From: Streptosporangiaceae bacterium
GTDB taxonomy: Bacteria; Actinomycetota; Actinomycetes; Streptosporangiales; Streptosporangiaceae
Assembly: GCA_030039095.1 (NCBI GenBank)
Contig: JASHQP010000109.1
Location: forward strand, 1-18,064
Length of the DNA stretch: 18,064 bases
Direction of reading: 5' to 3'
Positions 1 through 7,779 of the stretch are shown here, one piece after another (positions within the stretch are counted from its first letter, which is position 1; each line of letters starts with the position of its first letter). The translations under genes and the position numbers were made by a program. The notes below the pieces were generated by a model. The model was given only the letters and a program-made list of their open reading frames with translations, was not told the origin of the DNA and made no database searches.

Positions 1-221
1 AGGGCGAGCGCGGCGAAACCGGGGTCACCCGGCCGCAAGACCGGTCCCGATATGCTGCGCGCCAGCACCTGCCAGGGATTGCCGCCCCATTTGCCCGTCC
101 CGCGCGAGGAAATGGCGGGCCGTGCGGCTGCCCATGGAGCCACGAGCCCTCCCAGGGCTGCCGTTGTGCTGCCGGTCACGAAAGATCTGCGGGTTAGCCC
201 GGATTCCGGATCTGGGTGCAA
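1..221 (-). CDS. Tat-exported FAD-binding oxidoreductase, N-terminal part only (runs off left edge)
   Basis: This is an open minus-strand frame with no stop before the left edge, so only about 73 residues are visible. From a TTG at 219-221 the protein carries LTRRSFVTG, a twin-arginine motif at residues 9-17. A hydrophobic Ala/Gly/Leu stretch follows to about residue 36, as in a Tat signal peptide. After it comes WQVLARSISGPVLRPGDPGF, which resembles the segment just before the FAD-binding domain of berberine-bridge-type (FAD_binding_4) oxidoreductases. The product would fold with its flavin in the cytoplasm and be exported. The start is uncertain: TTG has GAAGGGA 8 nt upstream, while an in-frame ATG at 342-344 and GTG codons at 300-302 and 66-68 are alternatives. 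The Tat motif favours TTG. The substrate cannot be told. glyA lies upstream on the same strand, 218 bp away. Confidence 0.7.
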   Translation of the reverse strand, partial: MHPDPESGLTRRSFVTGSTTAALGGLVAPWAAARPAISSRGTGKWGGNPWQVLARSISGPVLRPGDPGFAALA

Positions 222-439
222 ACTCCTGGTCCCTTCGAAGACCTCGTCACGGTCGCGGGAAGCGTGGTGACGCAGAGTAATGATCTTTGACGGAGAGTAC
301 ACACGGATTACCGGAATCCCCGCTACCCGACGCGGCGTGTTCATGACCTGGACCGGCGCGGCGGTCCACGGAGCAGTTACGGGCTGCCGACGTAGCTGCC
401 GGTACAGACGTTCTCGTAAGCGTTCGGCGGGCCGGTCCG

Positions 440-1870
440 CTACAGCTCGATCTCCGGGTACAGCCGGTGCCGGGCCAGCAGGTCGCCGCAGCGGGCGCGG
501 CCGGCCTCCGCGGTCGCGGCATCGAGGTCGTACTTGGCCTTGGCGGTCGCGCTGGCCGGCGTCGTGGCGCGCAGCGTGGTCGCGATCACGTCCGCGACCT
601 CGTCCAGCTCGGCCGGGCTGAAGCCGAGAGTGGTCAGCGCCGGGGTGCCGAGCCGGACGCCCGAGGTGTACCAGGCGCCGTTGGGGTCGGCGGGCACCGA
701 GTTGCGGTTGGTGACCACGCCCGCGTCCAGCAGCGCCTGCTCGGCCTGGCGCCCGGTGAGGCCGAAGCTCGCGCCCACGTTCATCAGCACGAGGTGGTTG
801 TCGGTCCCGCCGGTGACCAGCCGCACGCCGCGGCGCATCAGGCCGTCGGCGAGTGCGCGCGCGTTCTCGACGATCCGCGCCGCGTAACCGGAGAACGAGT
901 CTCGCCGGGCCTCGGCGAGCGCGACCGCCTTGGCGGCCATCACGTGCGGCAGCGGGCCGCCGAGCACCATCGGGCAGCCGCGGTCCACATCGGGCGCGTA
1001 CTCCTCGGTGCACAGCACCAGGCCTCCGCGCGGGCCGCGCAGCGACTTGTGCGTGGTAGAGGTCACCACCTGGGCGTGCCGCACCGGGTTGAGGTCCCCG
1101 GTGAGCACCTTCCCGGCCACCAGCCCGGCGAAGTGCGCCATGTCCACCATGAACGTCGCCCCGACCTCGGCGGCGATCTCGGCGAGCGTGGCGAAGTTGG
1201 GGTTGCGGGGGTACGCCGAGTACCCGGCGACGAGCACCAGCGGCCGGAACTCGCGCGCCTGCGCGGCGATCGCGTCGTAGTCCAGCAGTTCGGATTCCGG
1301 GTCGACGCCGTAGCTGGCCTGGTTGAACAGCTTGCCCGAGATGTTGGGGCGGAACCCGTGCGTCAGGTGCCCGCCCGCGTCCAGCGACATGCCCATCATC
1401 CGCTGGTCATGCAGGTCCTGGCGGAGCCGCTCCCAGACCGCGGGCTCCAGGTCGTTCACGTGCTTCGCGCCGACCTCTGCCAGCGCCGGGGTCTCCACCC
1501 GGTGCGCCAGGATGGCCCAGTACGCGACGAGGTTGGCGTCGATGCCCGAGTGGGGCTGCACGTAGGCGTGATCCGCGCCGAACAGCGCGGTGGCGTGGTC
1601 GGCCGCCAGCACCTCGACGCGGTCGACCACCTCGCACCCCGCGTACATGCGCCGGCCGGGTGTGCCCTCCGCGTACTTGTCCGACAGCCAGTTGCCCATG
1701 GCCAGGAGCACGGCGGGTGAGGCGTAGTTTTCCGAGGCGATCAGCTTGAGCTGGCGCCGCTGGGACGCGAGCTCTCCGGCGATGGCGTCGGCCACGTCGG
1801 GCTCGGAGGCTGCGATGACCTCGAGCGCTGCCCGGTAGGCAACGCCGGTGGCGGTGGTGGGATCGGGCAT
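440..1870 (-). CDS. glyA: Serine hydroxymethyltransferase (long actinobacterial form)
   Basis: The enzyme converts serine and tetrahydrofolate to glycine and 5,10-methylene-THF in the cytoplasm, using PLP. The 476-residue protein shows the SHMT signatures in order: [12 protein letters not shown] (about 41-52), [16 protein letters not shown] (63-78), [12 protein letters not shown] (242-253, with the PLP-pairing Asp243), [12 protein letters not shown] (272-283, with Lys275 as the Schiff-base lysine) and [15 protein letters not shown] (403-417, with Arg406 for the substrate carboxylate). It is longer than the roughly 417-residue E. coli enzyme. Extra sequence around 134-175 and at the C-terminus matches what I know of an actinobacterial long form. 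The ATG at 1868-1870 is preceded by AAGGAG with 6-nt spacing. It diverges from an aminotransferase gene, and both are PLP enzymes of amino-acid metabolism. The family call is very secure; whether it is the main or a second SHMT is unknown. Confidence 0.97.
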   Translation of the reverse strand: MPDPTTATGVAYRAALEVIAASEPDVADAIAGELASQRRQLKLIASENYASPAVLLAMGNWLSDKYAEGTPGRRMYAGCEVVDRVEVLAADHATALFGADHAYVQPHSGIDANLVAYWAILAHRVETPALAEVGAKHVNDLEPAVWERLRQDLHDQRMMGMSLDAGGHLTHGFRPNISGKLFNQASYGVDPESELLDYDAIAAQAREFRPLVLVAGYSAYPRNPNFATLAEIAAEVGATFMVDMAHFAGLVAGKVLTGDLNPVRHAQVVTSTTHKSLRGPRGGLVLCTEEYAPDVDRGCPMVLGGPLPHVMAAKAVALAEARRDSFSGYAARIVENARALADGLMRRGVRLVTGGTDNHLVLMNVGASFGLTGRQAEQALLDAGVVTNRNSVPADPNGAWYTSGVRLGTPALTTLGFSPAELDEVADVIATTLRATTPASATAKAKYDLDAATAEAGRARCGDLLARHRLYPEIEL

Positions 1871-2173
1871 GGTGCGCTCCTTGGGCCGGGTCGGCCCAAC
1901 GATAACCCCGAACTTCAGCCGACGTCGCGGCGGTACATGCTGTCACGCCCCGGCTCGATGCCAGCATCCCGCCCGGGCCCTCCGCGCGTTGCGTTACGGC
2001 TCCTTAACAGAGTGTGATCAAGGCAACACAGGGGTATCCACCCGGCGCGCCGGCTCGGCAATCAGGTTGCGGTACGGTCGGCAGCACCGTTAAGTAGTCT
2101 TCCGGGCAGCGTTGCAAACGCGTGCGGCCAATGACACCCGCGACGGCCCTGAGACAAGGAAAGGTGCGGGGCG
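1871..2173. promoter_or_regulatory. Divergent intergenic region between glyA and the AlaA-type gene
   Basis: This 303-bp stretch separates two divergent starts and shows no convincing ORF. Seen features are the glyA Shine-Dalgarno (AAGGAG, complement of 1877-1882), the aminotransferase ribosome site AGGAAAGG (2157-2164), and a weak plus-strand promoter candidate, TTGCGG (2067-2072), 17 bp, TTAAGT (2090-2095). The promoter call is tentative. Confidence 0.4.
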
Positions 2174-3382
2174 ATGGTGCCGCAGGCCAGCAGGCTTCGA
2201 GACGTTCGCTACGACATCCGCGGGCCGGTGCTGCGCCGGGCCCGGCAGCTAGAGGCCGACGGCCACCGGATCCTCAAGCTCAACCTCGGCAACCCGGCGC
2301 CGTTCGGCCTCAACGCCCCCGAGTCGGTGCTGCGCGACGTGGTGCACAGCATCCGCGACGCCCAGGGGTACAGCGACGCCAGGGGGATCCATCCCGCGCG
2401 GCTGGCCGTGGCCGAGTCGTTCGAGCGCAAGGGCGTCGCCGGGGTTGGCCCTGACGACGTGTTCCTCGGCAACGGCGTGTCCGAGCTGATCGTGATCGCG
2501 CTGCAGGGGCTGCTCGACACGGGCGACGAGGTGCTGATCCCGAGCCCGGACTACCCGCTGTGGACGGCCGCGGTCGGGCTGTGCGGTGGCCGGGCCGTGC
2601 ACTACCGCTGCGACGAGCAGGAGGGCTGGGCGCCGGATCTCGGCCACGTCGCCGAGCAGATCACCCCGCGGACCCGGGCCCTGGTGATCATCAACCCGAA
2701 CAACCCCACCGGCGCGGTGTACTCTCCGGACACGCTGCTCGGGCTGCTGGACCTGGCCAGGCGGCACCGGCTGCTGGTGCTCACCGACGAGATCTACGAC
2801 CAGATCCTCTACTCCGGCGCGGTGCACGAGTGCGCGGCCGCGCTCGCCCCCGACCTGCTGGTGCTGACGCTCGGCGGGCTGTCCAAGACCTACCGGCTGG
2901 CCGGATTCCGGTCCGGGTGGCTGGTCGTCTCCGGCCCGCGCGACGAGGCCACCGAGTACCTCGAAGGCCTGGAACTGCTCGCCAACATGCGGCTGTGCCC
3001 CAACGTCCCGGCGCAGTACGCGATCGTGCCCGCGCTCGGAGGCAAGCAGAGCATCGAGCCGCTGCTGCAGCCCGGCGGGCGGCTGCGCGATCAGCGCGAC
3101 CACGCCTGGGCGGCGGTGAGCGCGATCCCGGGCGTGGACTGCGTCAAGCCGGCCGGGGCACTCTACCTGTTCCCGCGGCTCGACCCGGACGTGCACAAGA
3201 TCGCTGACGACGAGCGGATGGTCATCGACCTGCTCGAGCAGCAGTACCTGCTGCTGTCCCACGGCACCGGCTTCAACCTGCCCACCACCGATCACCTGCG
3301 GCTGGTGTTCCTCGCGCCGGTCGAGGTGCTCGACGACGCCATCGGGCGGCTGGCCCGGTTCCTGGCCGACTACCACCAGTAG
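2174..3382 (+). CDS. alaA: AlaA/AlaT-type PLP aminotransferase (class I/II)
   Basis: A probable glutamate-pyruvate (alanine-forming) transaminase of 402 residues, cytosolic and PLP-dependent. Class I aminotransferase marks are plain: NPNNPTG (174-180), LTDEIYD (203-209, with Asp205 for the PLP ring nitrogen and Tyr208), SKTYRLAGFRSGW (237-249, with Lys238 as the internal aldimine) and LRLVF (375-379, with Arg376 for the substrate carboxylate). The stretches MRLCPNVPAQYAI and GVDCVKPAGALYLFPRLD resemble E. coli AlaA more than aspartate aminotransferases, so I favour AlaA. Some actinobacterial annotations call such proteins AspC-like. The ATG at 2174 follows AGGAAAGG by 9 nt. The gene stands alone and converges on a small minus-strand gene 18 bp away. 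The family is certain, the exact substrate less so. Confidence 0.9.
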   Translation: MVPQASRLRDVRYDIRGPVLRRARQLEADGHRILKLNLGNPAPFGLNAPESVLRDVVHSIRDAQGYSDARGIHPARLAVAESFERKGVAGVGPDDVFLGNGVSELIVIALQGLLDTGDEVLIPSPDYPLWTAAVGLCGGRAVHYRCDEQEGWAPDLGHVAEQITPRTRALVIINPNNPTGAVYSPDTLLGLLDLARRHRLLVLTDEIYDQILYSGAVHECAAALAPDLLVLTLGGLSKTYRLAGFRSGWLVVSGPRDEATEYLEGLELLANMRLCPNVPAQYAIVPALGGKQSIEPLLQPGGRLRDQRDHAWAAVSAIPGVDCVKPAGALYLFPRLDPDVHKIADDERMVIDLLEQQYLLLSHGTGFNLPTTDHLRLVFLAPVEVLDDAIGRLARFLADYHQ

Positions 3383-3394
3383 GCCGACCGGCCT
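3381..3394. terminator. Small inverted repeat between convergent genes
   Basis: AGGCC-GACC-GGCCT forms a 5-bp GC-rich stem with a 4-nt loop. It overlaps the aminotransferase stop and lies 6 bp short of the stop of the convergent small gene. There is no T-run. It could serve as a weak bidirectional terminator. Confidence 0.3.
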
Positions 3395-3400
3395 GCCGAC

Positions 3401-3598
3401 CTACTTCCTGTCGTCGCCGCCATGGGCCAGGTCGCGCCAGCTGGATTCGGAGACCTCGACGTCGTAACGCTTGGCTGCCGCCAGGATCAGGCCCTCGTCG
3501 CTGTGCGGCACATCCTTGCCCCTGGCCCGTGCCGACTGGGCTTGCCGGGCCTTGACGATGTTCTGCCGGGCTGCTGCCTTCTGCCTGGCCGTAGCCAT
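3401..3598 (-). CDS. Small basic protein of unknown function (65 aa)
   Basis: I do not recognise a family. The N-terminal half (residues 1-27) is very basic and Ala/Gln-rich (RQKAAARQNIVKARQAQSAR), probably one amphipathic helix. The rest is mixed and acidic, with GLILAAAKRYDVEV followed by SSWRDLAHGGDDRK. There is no signal peptide, membrane segment or cysteine. Coding status is supported by an ATG with an AGGAGG ribosome site (complement of 3603-3608) 4 nt upstream, and by its position between two sound genes. The EamA transporter gene ends 42 bp upstream on the same strand, so the two may be cotranscribed. A nucleic-acid-binding role would fit the charge but is only a guess. Confidence 0.65.
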   Translation of the reverse strand: MATARQKAAARQNIVKARQAQSARARGKDVPHSDEGLILAAAKRYDVEVSESSWRDLAHGGDDRK

Positions 3599-3640
3599 GA
3601 CGCCTCCTCTCGACGCCGGTCATGGCCGACTCGGTGGGCC

Positions 3641-4657
3641 TTACCCGGGATCCGCGGTGGCAACCGGGGTGCAGGCCACGGCCGTCGCCTCGGCCGGGCG
3701 GAGCGGCTGGGGAGGCCGGGGCGGCGCCGGGCGCTGCTGCGATGTGGTCAGGCTGATCGTGACCACTCCGGTGCAGACAACGACCGCGCCGGCGATCTGG
3801 ATCAGGGTCGGCCGCTCGCCGAGCACTCCGAACGCCAGCAGCATCGCGGCGGCCGGCTGCAGCAGCAGGGTCAGCGACGAGATCGCGGCCGGCAGCCTGG
3901 GCAGCGACGAGGTGATCAGCAGCCAGCCCAGCGTCTGGCTCAGCAGCGCCAGCAGCAGCAGCCAGCCGAACGAGGGCCAGCCGATCCGCACCTGCAGCCC
4001 GCCGAAGACGAGCCCGAGCAGCAGCGCGCCGGCCGCGGCGCCGGTGGTCGCCTCGGCGAGCGGTCCGACCACGTGCGGGGTGCTGCCCGAGGTCCGGCGC
4101 AGGATCAGCAGAAACCCGGTGTACGCCAGCGACGTGCCGAGCCCGTACACGATGCCGGCGAGCGGATGGGTGCCGCCCCCGTCGCCGCCGACCATGCCGG
4201 ACACCAGCACCACGCCGGCCATGACGACCGGCAGGAAGATGAGGAACTTGCGCTCGGGGCGCTCCTTGAACAGCGCCCAGGCCGCGAACGCGACGAACAG
4301 GACCTGCAGGTTGCCGAGGACGGTTGCGACGCCGGCCCCGACCTCGGCGATCGCGTGGTTCCACAGCACCAGGTCGACGGCGAGGCAGAGCCCGGCCACG
4401 AAAGCCCGGCGGCGGGCAGCAGCCGGCCGTGGCCCGCGCTTGCGCTGCTCGAGCACGGCGAGCGTGACCAGCAGCGGAAGCGCGAGCAGGCAGCGGTAGA
4501 ACGCCGCCGTGGCGGGCCCGGTGTCCGCCAGCTTGATCAGCACCCCCGATGCAGAAATGCTGGCCGCACCGAGAACCGCCAGCTCGAGCGGCCTGCGGTC
4601 GGCGAACGTTCCTGCGTCGTTGGCTGTAATGACCGTATCCGCGTATGGTGCTGACAT
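3641..4657 (-). CDS. EamA-family (drug/metabolite transporter superfamily) permease
   Basis: An inner-membrane carrier of 338 residues with about ten hydrophobic segments in two tandem EamA repeats, roughly residues 26-153 and 167-302. The second repeat ends in the typical pattern LLLQPAAAMLLAFGVLGERP followed by IAGAVVVCTGVVTISL. Family members export amino acids, metabolites or small toxic compounds; the substrate here cannot be read. A Pro/Ala-rich cytoplasmic tail of about 35 residues follows. The ATG at 4655-4657 has no Shine-Dalgarno. The minus-strand hexamer TAGGGT (complement of 4665-4670) lies 7 nt upstream, so the mRNA is probably leaderless. The start codon overlaps that of the divergent CGNR gene within a palindrome, suggesting joint control. 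Confidence 0.88.
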   Translation of the reverse strand: MSAPYADTVITANDAGTFADRRPLELAVLGAASISASGVLIKLADTGPATAAFYRCLLALPLLVTLAVLEQRKRGPRPAAARRRAFVAGLCLAVDLVLWNHAIAEVGAGVATVLGNLQVLFVAFAAWALFKERPERKFLIFLPVVMAGVVLVSGMVGGDGGGTHPLAGIVYGLGTSLAYTGFLLILRRTSGSTPHVVGPLAEATTGAAAGALLLGLVFGGLQVRIGWPSFGWLLLLALLSQTLGWLLITSSLPRLPAAISSLTLLLQPAAAMLLAFGVLGERPTLIQIAGAVVVCTGVVTISLTTSQQRPAPPRPPQPLRPAEATAVACTPVATADPG

Positions 4658-4670
4658 GATGTCAACCCTA
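4644..4670. promoter_or_regulatory. Overlapping divergent leaderless promoters with a palindrome on both start codons
   Basis: The perfect inverted repeat TGACAT-G-ATGTCA (4652-4664) contains the plus-strand ATG at 4656 (and a second at 4659) and the minus-strand ATG at 4657. On the plus strand TATGGT (4644-4649) ends 6 nt before the ATG at 4656, with TTGGCT (4620-4625) 18 bp further up as a possible -35. On the minus strand TAGGGT (complement of 4665-4670) ends 7 nt before its ATG. Both -10-like boxes flank the palindrome symmetrically. A protein bound there could block both transcripts. The CGNR protein is a candidate autoregulator, by inference only. Confidence 0.55.
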
Positions 4671-5252
4671 CGAGAGCGTTCCGACAGGAGTCAAAGCGGT
4701 TTTGGTGCTGACCTGCTGGAAGCGCTCGAGGCGTGCGCGGAGCTGATCAACACCGGCCGCTCCGCGGACGGCGAGGGCCTGCGCGACGTCACGGATGTCC
4801 AGGCGTTCGGCGACCGCTACGCCTTCCACGGGGACCGAGCCGGGCCGAGGGACGTATCACGGCTGCGAGGGCATCGCGCCCGGCTGGATGCAATCGCGGC
4901 GAGCTGCGAGGCCGGTGACGACGAGACCGCGATCGGCATGCTGAACGCCTTGCTCGCGCAGACGGGGGCGGTCCCGCAGATCGTCGCGCACGACGGACGA
5001 GGCCCGCACATCCACGTGTCCCGCCCGACCGCTCCGCTGGCCGACCGGATCGCCGCGCACCTCGCCATGGGCCTCGCCGAGCTCGTGGTGTCCGGTGAGA
5101 GCCAGCGGGTGCGCAGCTGCGCGTCGCCAACGTGCCGGGACGTCTTCGTTGACCTGTCACGCAACCGGTCCCGCAGGTACTGCGACAGCCGGACCTGCGG
5201 GAACCGGCTGCACGTCGCCGCGTACCGCGCACGCCGGTCCCAGGCGAGCTGA
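4656..5252 (+). CDS. CGNR zinc-finger protein with ABATE-type N-terminal domain
   Basis: A cytosolic protein of 198 residues. The N-terminal part (about 20-145) fits the ABATE/DUF1470 domain. The C-terminal finger is complete: C155-x4-C160, then C176-x4-C181-G-N-R, in the context CASPTCRDVFVDLSRN and RRYCDSRTCGNRLHVAAYR. These proteins are thought to be nucleic-acid-binding stress regulators on weak evidence; no reaction is known. Length is normal for the family. I start it at the ATG at 4656 (or 4659) rather than at an upstream codon inside the transporter gene, because TATGGT sits 6 nt upstream and the overlap is then only the start codons. No Shine-Dalgarno is seen. The divergent neighbour is an EamA transporter whose expression it may control. 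Confidence 0.85.
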   Translation: MMSTLRERSDRSQSGFGADLLEALEACAELINTGRSADGEGLRDVTDVQAFGDRYAFHGDRAGPRDVSRLRGHRARLDAIAASCEAGDDETAIGMLNALLAQTGAVPQIVAHDGRGPHIHVSRPTAPLADRIAAHLAMGLAELVVSGESQRVRSCASPTCRDVFVDLSRNRSRRYCDSRTCGNRLHVAAYRARRSQAS

Positions 5253-5263
5253 CGCGGAGCGAC

Positions 5264-5279
5264 TGTGGGCTAGCTCACA
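5264..5279. promoter_or_regulatory. Crp/GlxR-type binding-site candidate
   Basis: TGTGGGCTAGCTCACA matches the actinobacterial Crp/GlxR consensus TGTGA-nn-TA-nn-TCACA at all defined positions but one (G for A at position 5). It extends to an 18-bp near palindrome, CTGTGGGCTAGCTCACAG (5263-5280). It lies 81 bp before the DUF3040 start. A TAGGTT hexamer (5317-5322) downstream could be the -10 box, placing the site near -58 to -61, where class I activators bind. It could instead act as a hairpin after the CGNR gene. Confidence 0.5.
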
Positions 5280-5360
5280 GCGTCCGGTCGGGGCCACAGC
5301 GCCAGCGGCTGCCTGCTAGGTTGTGGCTGGGGGAAAACACGGTCCAGATCGGAGGTCTCG

Positions 5361-5771
5361 ATGGGCCTTCCCGCCAGCCAGCGCAAGATCCTGGAAAGGA
5401 TCGAGAATGCCTTGCGCGGATCAGATCCGCGTCTCGCCTCTCTATTCTCTATTTTCACGCGGCTGACACATGACGAGGAAATGCCCCGCATTGAAGAAAT
5501 TCGCGCTAAAGCGGCACTGTTCTTGCTCCGGATTCGCTACCGGCTCGTGTCGTTCGGCCGCTGGTTCGGCGCGCCGGCCCGGGCCAGGCTGCGCACCGCG
5601 CTGTTCTTCCCGGTCGCGCTGGCCTGCGTCGCAGGGGCGGTTCTCGTCGGGACCGGGTTCCCGAACGCGAGCCGCTGCCCATCGGTGCGAGGCACGGTCG
5701 GCACCACGCTGACCACGGCCCGGTCGAGGTTCTGCGCTCCGCTCACCAGCCCGGCCATCCTCGGGCGGTAA
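5361..5771 (+). CDS. DUF3040 membrane protein
   Basis: A 136-residue protein whose N-terminus (MGLPASQRKILERIENALRG, then SDPRLASLFSIFTRLT) is the hallmark of the actinobacterial DUF3040 family. Most members are small membrane proteins of unknown function. One clear membrane segment lies at about 80-98, preceded by a basic stretch. A short polar tail with two cysteines (Cys106, Cys125) would be outside. The ATG at 5361 follows CGGAGG by 5 nt. Codons around residues 27-53 are unusually A/T-ending for this window (for example ATT, GAA, AAA, ACA, CAT), unlike the GC-rich second half. A Crp-like site lies upstream. The gene converges on the beta-propeller gene with 25 bp between stops. Function is unknown. 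Confidence 0.85.
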   Translation: MGLPASQRKILERIENALRGSDPRLASLFSIFTRLTHDEEMPRIEEIRAKAALFLLRIRYRLVSFGRWFGAPARARLRTALFFPVALACVAGAVLVGTGFPNASRCPSVRGTVGTTLTTARSRFCAPLTSPAILGR

Positions 5772-5796
5772 GCCAGCCGGGGCTGTGCTGCCAGGT

Positions 5797-7086
5797 TCAG
5801 CGGCTGATCGCCACCAGTTCCGGCCGCAGGCACACCGGGCCGCTCTCGGTCGTGCCCGCGCTCGCCGGGGAGCCGACTGCGGCGCAGGCAGCCAGCAGGA
5901 TCGTCGCACTCGACGGGTCGGCGCTGCCGCCGATCCCGGACAGGTCAACGAAGTAGTGCGGCCACGGCAGCGACGGCGTGGTCCAGACGACTCTGCGCTC
6001 CGCGACGTCGTAGCCCCACGCGTCGCCGCCCGACCCCGTGTCGAGTCCCAGTGCCACCCCGGCCCTGACCCCGTAGAAACTTGACGCCGCCGGCACCGAC
6101 GTTCCCCTGACCGCCGCGCCGGTGCGCGGGTTCACGCCGGTCAGCCCGGCCGCCCCGGAGCCGACGGATACGTAGAGGACCTTGCGCACCAGGTCCTCGC
6201 CCTGCGCCACGGCGCCGGCCCGGTGCCACAGCAGTCCCCCGGTCGCCTCGCTGTACGCGCTGAGCCCCCCGCTGGCCGAGAACACCGCCACGCCGTCGAG
6301 CGCGGCGCTGAGCGTTCCGTCGAACGAGCCGTGCGGAGCGCGGATCAGCCGCTCGGAGCCGGTCGTGAGGCTGATCCGGCGCAGCGCGGTCACCGGCGCG
6401 CTGCCGAGGTACCCGCCGGCGGCCACCGTCACCAGCAGGCTGCCGCCGTCCACGCGCCACGCCTGCGGCACCGGCCCGGTCGGCCTGCTCCACTGCCGCT
6501 TGCCGGAGGCGTTGTCGTAGCTCGTCACCGCCGTGTTTCCGACGATCACGGTGCGGCTGTGGTCCGCGGCGACCGCACCGCCGTAGGCCGTCGCCGGATA
6601 ACCGCGCAGTCGCTGGCCCGTCTGGCCGGACAGGACCACTTCCTCGCGGGCGGTCTGGCCGCTCCGGGCATCGGTGAAGTCCACTCCCGCGGTCACCACG
6701 CGCTGCCAGGACCGGACCGAGACGATCGACGCCCCGGCGGGGAAGCCGGTCAGCGGCGTGGCCCAGAGCGGCCGCCCCGTCCGCACGCTGAACGCATAGA
6801 CGTTCATGCCGTAGCCGACGGCCGCCACCTGCGGGCCCGCCGAGACGTACGCCTGTCCGGCGGCGGGCACGGTGCCGGTGATGCCGCCCTCGGCCACCCA
6901 CGACCCGGCCAGCCTGCGGGTCCAGCGGACCGCGCCCTGGAGAGCGCAGCGCCCGGCGGTACACGGCGGCGACACGGAACTCAGGGCGTAGCCGGGGACG
7001 AGCGTCGCGCCGACGAGCATCGCGGCGAGCAGCCCGCGCCGCAGCCCGCGCCGCACCGACGCCGGTGACCGCCGTGGCATCCTCAC
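5797..7086 (-). CDS. Exported PQQ-like beta-propeller protein
   Basis: A 429-residue secreted or surface protein with an N-terminal signal: many arginines (residues 2-17) and then a hydrophobic core at about 19-36. No lipobox is obvious. The rest is built of propeller blades with the PQQ-repeat pattern of an aromatic residue, a short Asp/Thr-Gly turn and a Trp strand. Examples are VYAFSVRTGRPLWATPL, YDNASGKRQWSRP, LSAYSEATGGLLWHRAG and WGYDVAERRVVWTTP. Such proteins usually bind partners or polymers; I see no sign that it binds the PQQ cofactor. A Cys pair near the N-terminus (CTAGRC) and two cysteines near the C-terminus could form disulphides, fitting an exported protein. The GTG at 7086 or the ATG at 7080 may be the start; neither has a good ribosome site. 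It appears monocistronic. Confidence 0.75.
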   Translation of the reverse strand: MRMPRRSPASVRRGLRRGLLAAMLVGATLVPGYALSSVSPPCTAGRCALQGAVRWTRRLAGSWVAEGGITGTVPAAGQAYVSAGPQVAAVGYGMNVYAFSVRTGRPLWATPLTGFPAGASIVSVRSWQRVVTAGVDFTDARSGQTAREEVVLSGQTGQRLRGYPATAYGGAVAADHSRTVIVGNTAVTSYDNASGKRQWSRPTGPVPQAWRVDGGSLLVTVAAGGYLGSAPVTALRRISLTTGSERLIRAPHGSFDGTLSAALDGVAVFSASGGLSAYSEATGGLLWHRAGAVAQGEDLVRKVLYVSVGSGAAGLTGVNPRTGAAVRGTSVPAASSFYGVRAGVALGLDTGSGGDAWGYDVAERRVVWTTPSLPWPHYFVDLSGIGGSADPSSATILLAACAAVGSPASAGTTESGPVCLRPELVAISR

Positions 7087-7226
7087 GGGTGTGATGACCC
7101 TTCGCTGGCGCGAATACCTCGGTCCACCGTAGCGGTCGCGCCACGCTTCGGGGTTGCACGCGATTGCGCCGCATCAGATGAGTAGCGTTGGCATCGCCGA
7201 CGCCGGCCGAGCATCGAGGAGGAACA

Positions 7227-7763
7227 ATGACCGAACGCGCCCCGCTGCCTTACGACTTCCACCCCGAGGTGCCGTCGTTCACCGTGGAGAGCAACGACAT
7301 CAGCGATGGCGAGCGGATGGGCGACGCCCAGGTGTACAACTCGTTCGGGATGAGCGGCCAGAACGTCTCGCCTCAGCTGCGCTGGTCCGGGTTCCCCGAG
7401 CAGACCAAGGGCTTCGCGGTGACCTGCTTCGATCCCGACGCCCCGACCGGATCGGGGTTCTGGCACTGGCTGGTGGTCGACATACCGGCGTCCGTGACCG
7501 AACTGCCCGCCGGCGCAGGCAGCGAAGGCGGCCCCGGCCTGCCCGAGGGTGCGTTCTCGGTCCGGAACGACTACGGAACCAAGGACTTCGGCGGCGCCGC
7601 GCCGCCGGCGGGCGACCCGCCGCACCGGTACGTCTTCGCGGTGCACGCGCTCGACACCGGGAAGCTGGGGATCGACTCGGACGTCTCCCCCGCCGTGGCC
7701 GGGTTCAACCTCCGTTTCCACACGATCGCCCGCGGCATGATCGTTCCGGTGTTCGGCCACTGA
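7227..7763 (+). CDS. YbhB/YbcL-type phosphatidylethanolamine-binding (PEBP) family protein
   Basis: A cytosolic protein of 178 residues, the usual bacterial PEBP length. Family motifs are visible: [10 protein letters not shown] (46-55), the ligand-pocket sequence DPDAP (69-73) followed by [10 protein letters not shown] (78-87), and [22 protein letters not shown] (122-143), equivalent to the conserved GPxPPxG-HRY block. These proteins are called Raf-kinase-inhibitor-like by homology; their bacterial ligand and role are unknown. I start at the ATG at 7227 because GAGGAGG ends 4 nt before it, and an in-frame upstream start would add 13 unlike residues. A PPOX protein gene follows after 16 bp on the same strand, so the two are probably one operon. 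Confidence 0.93.
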   Translation: MTERAPLPYDFHPEVPSFTVESNDISDGERMGDAQVYNSFGMSGQNVSPQLRWSGFPEQTKGFAVTCFDPDAPTGSGFWHWLVVDIPASVTELPAGAGSEGGPGLPEGAFSVRNDYGTKDFGGAAPPAGDPPHRYVFAVHALDTGKLGIDSDVSPAVAGFNLRFHTIARGMIVPVFGH

Positions 7764-7779
7764 CCAGCAGGGAGAGAAG

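Noticed and set aside
52..270. 72-codon plus-strand frame at the left end
   Set aside because: The opposite strand encodes a Tat signal and an FAD-oxidoreductase N-terminus over the same bases, which is far more protein-like.
467..1720. 417-codon plus-strand open frame opposite glyA
   Set aside because: Complete glyA signatures lie on the other strand; this is its mirror frame.
2013..2028. Possible Crp-type site TGTGATCAAGGCAACA before the aminotransferase
   Set aside because: Only the left half matches TGTGA; the right half has 3 of 5 matches and the central TA is missing.
2249..3376. 375-codon minus-strand open frame opposite the aminotransferase
   Set aside because: The plus strand has all PLP-enzyme motifs; the mirror frame is Val/Gln/Arg-rich without domains.
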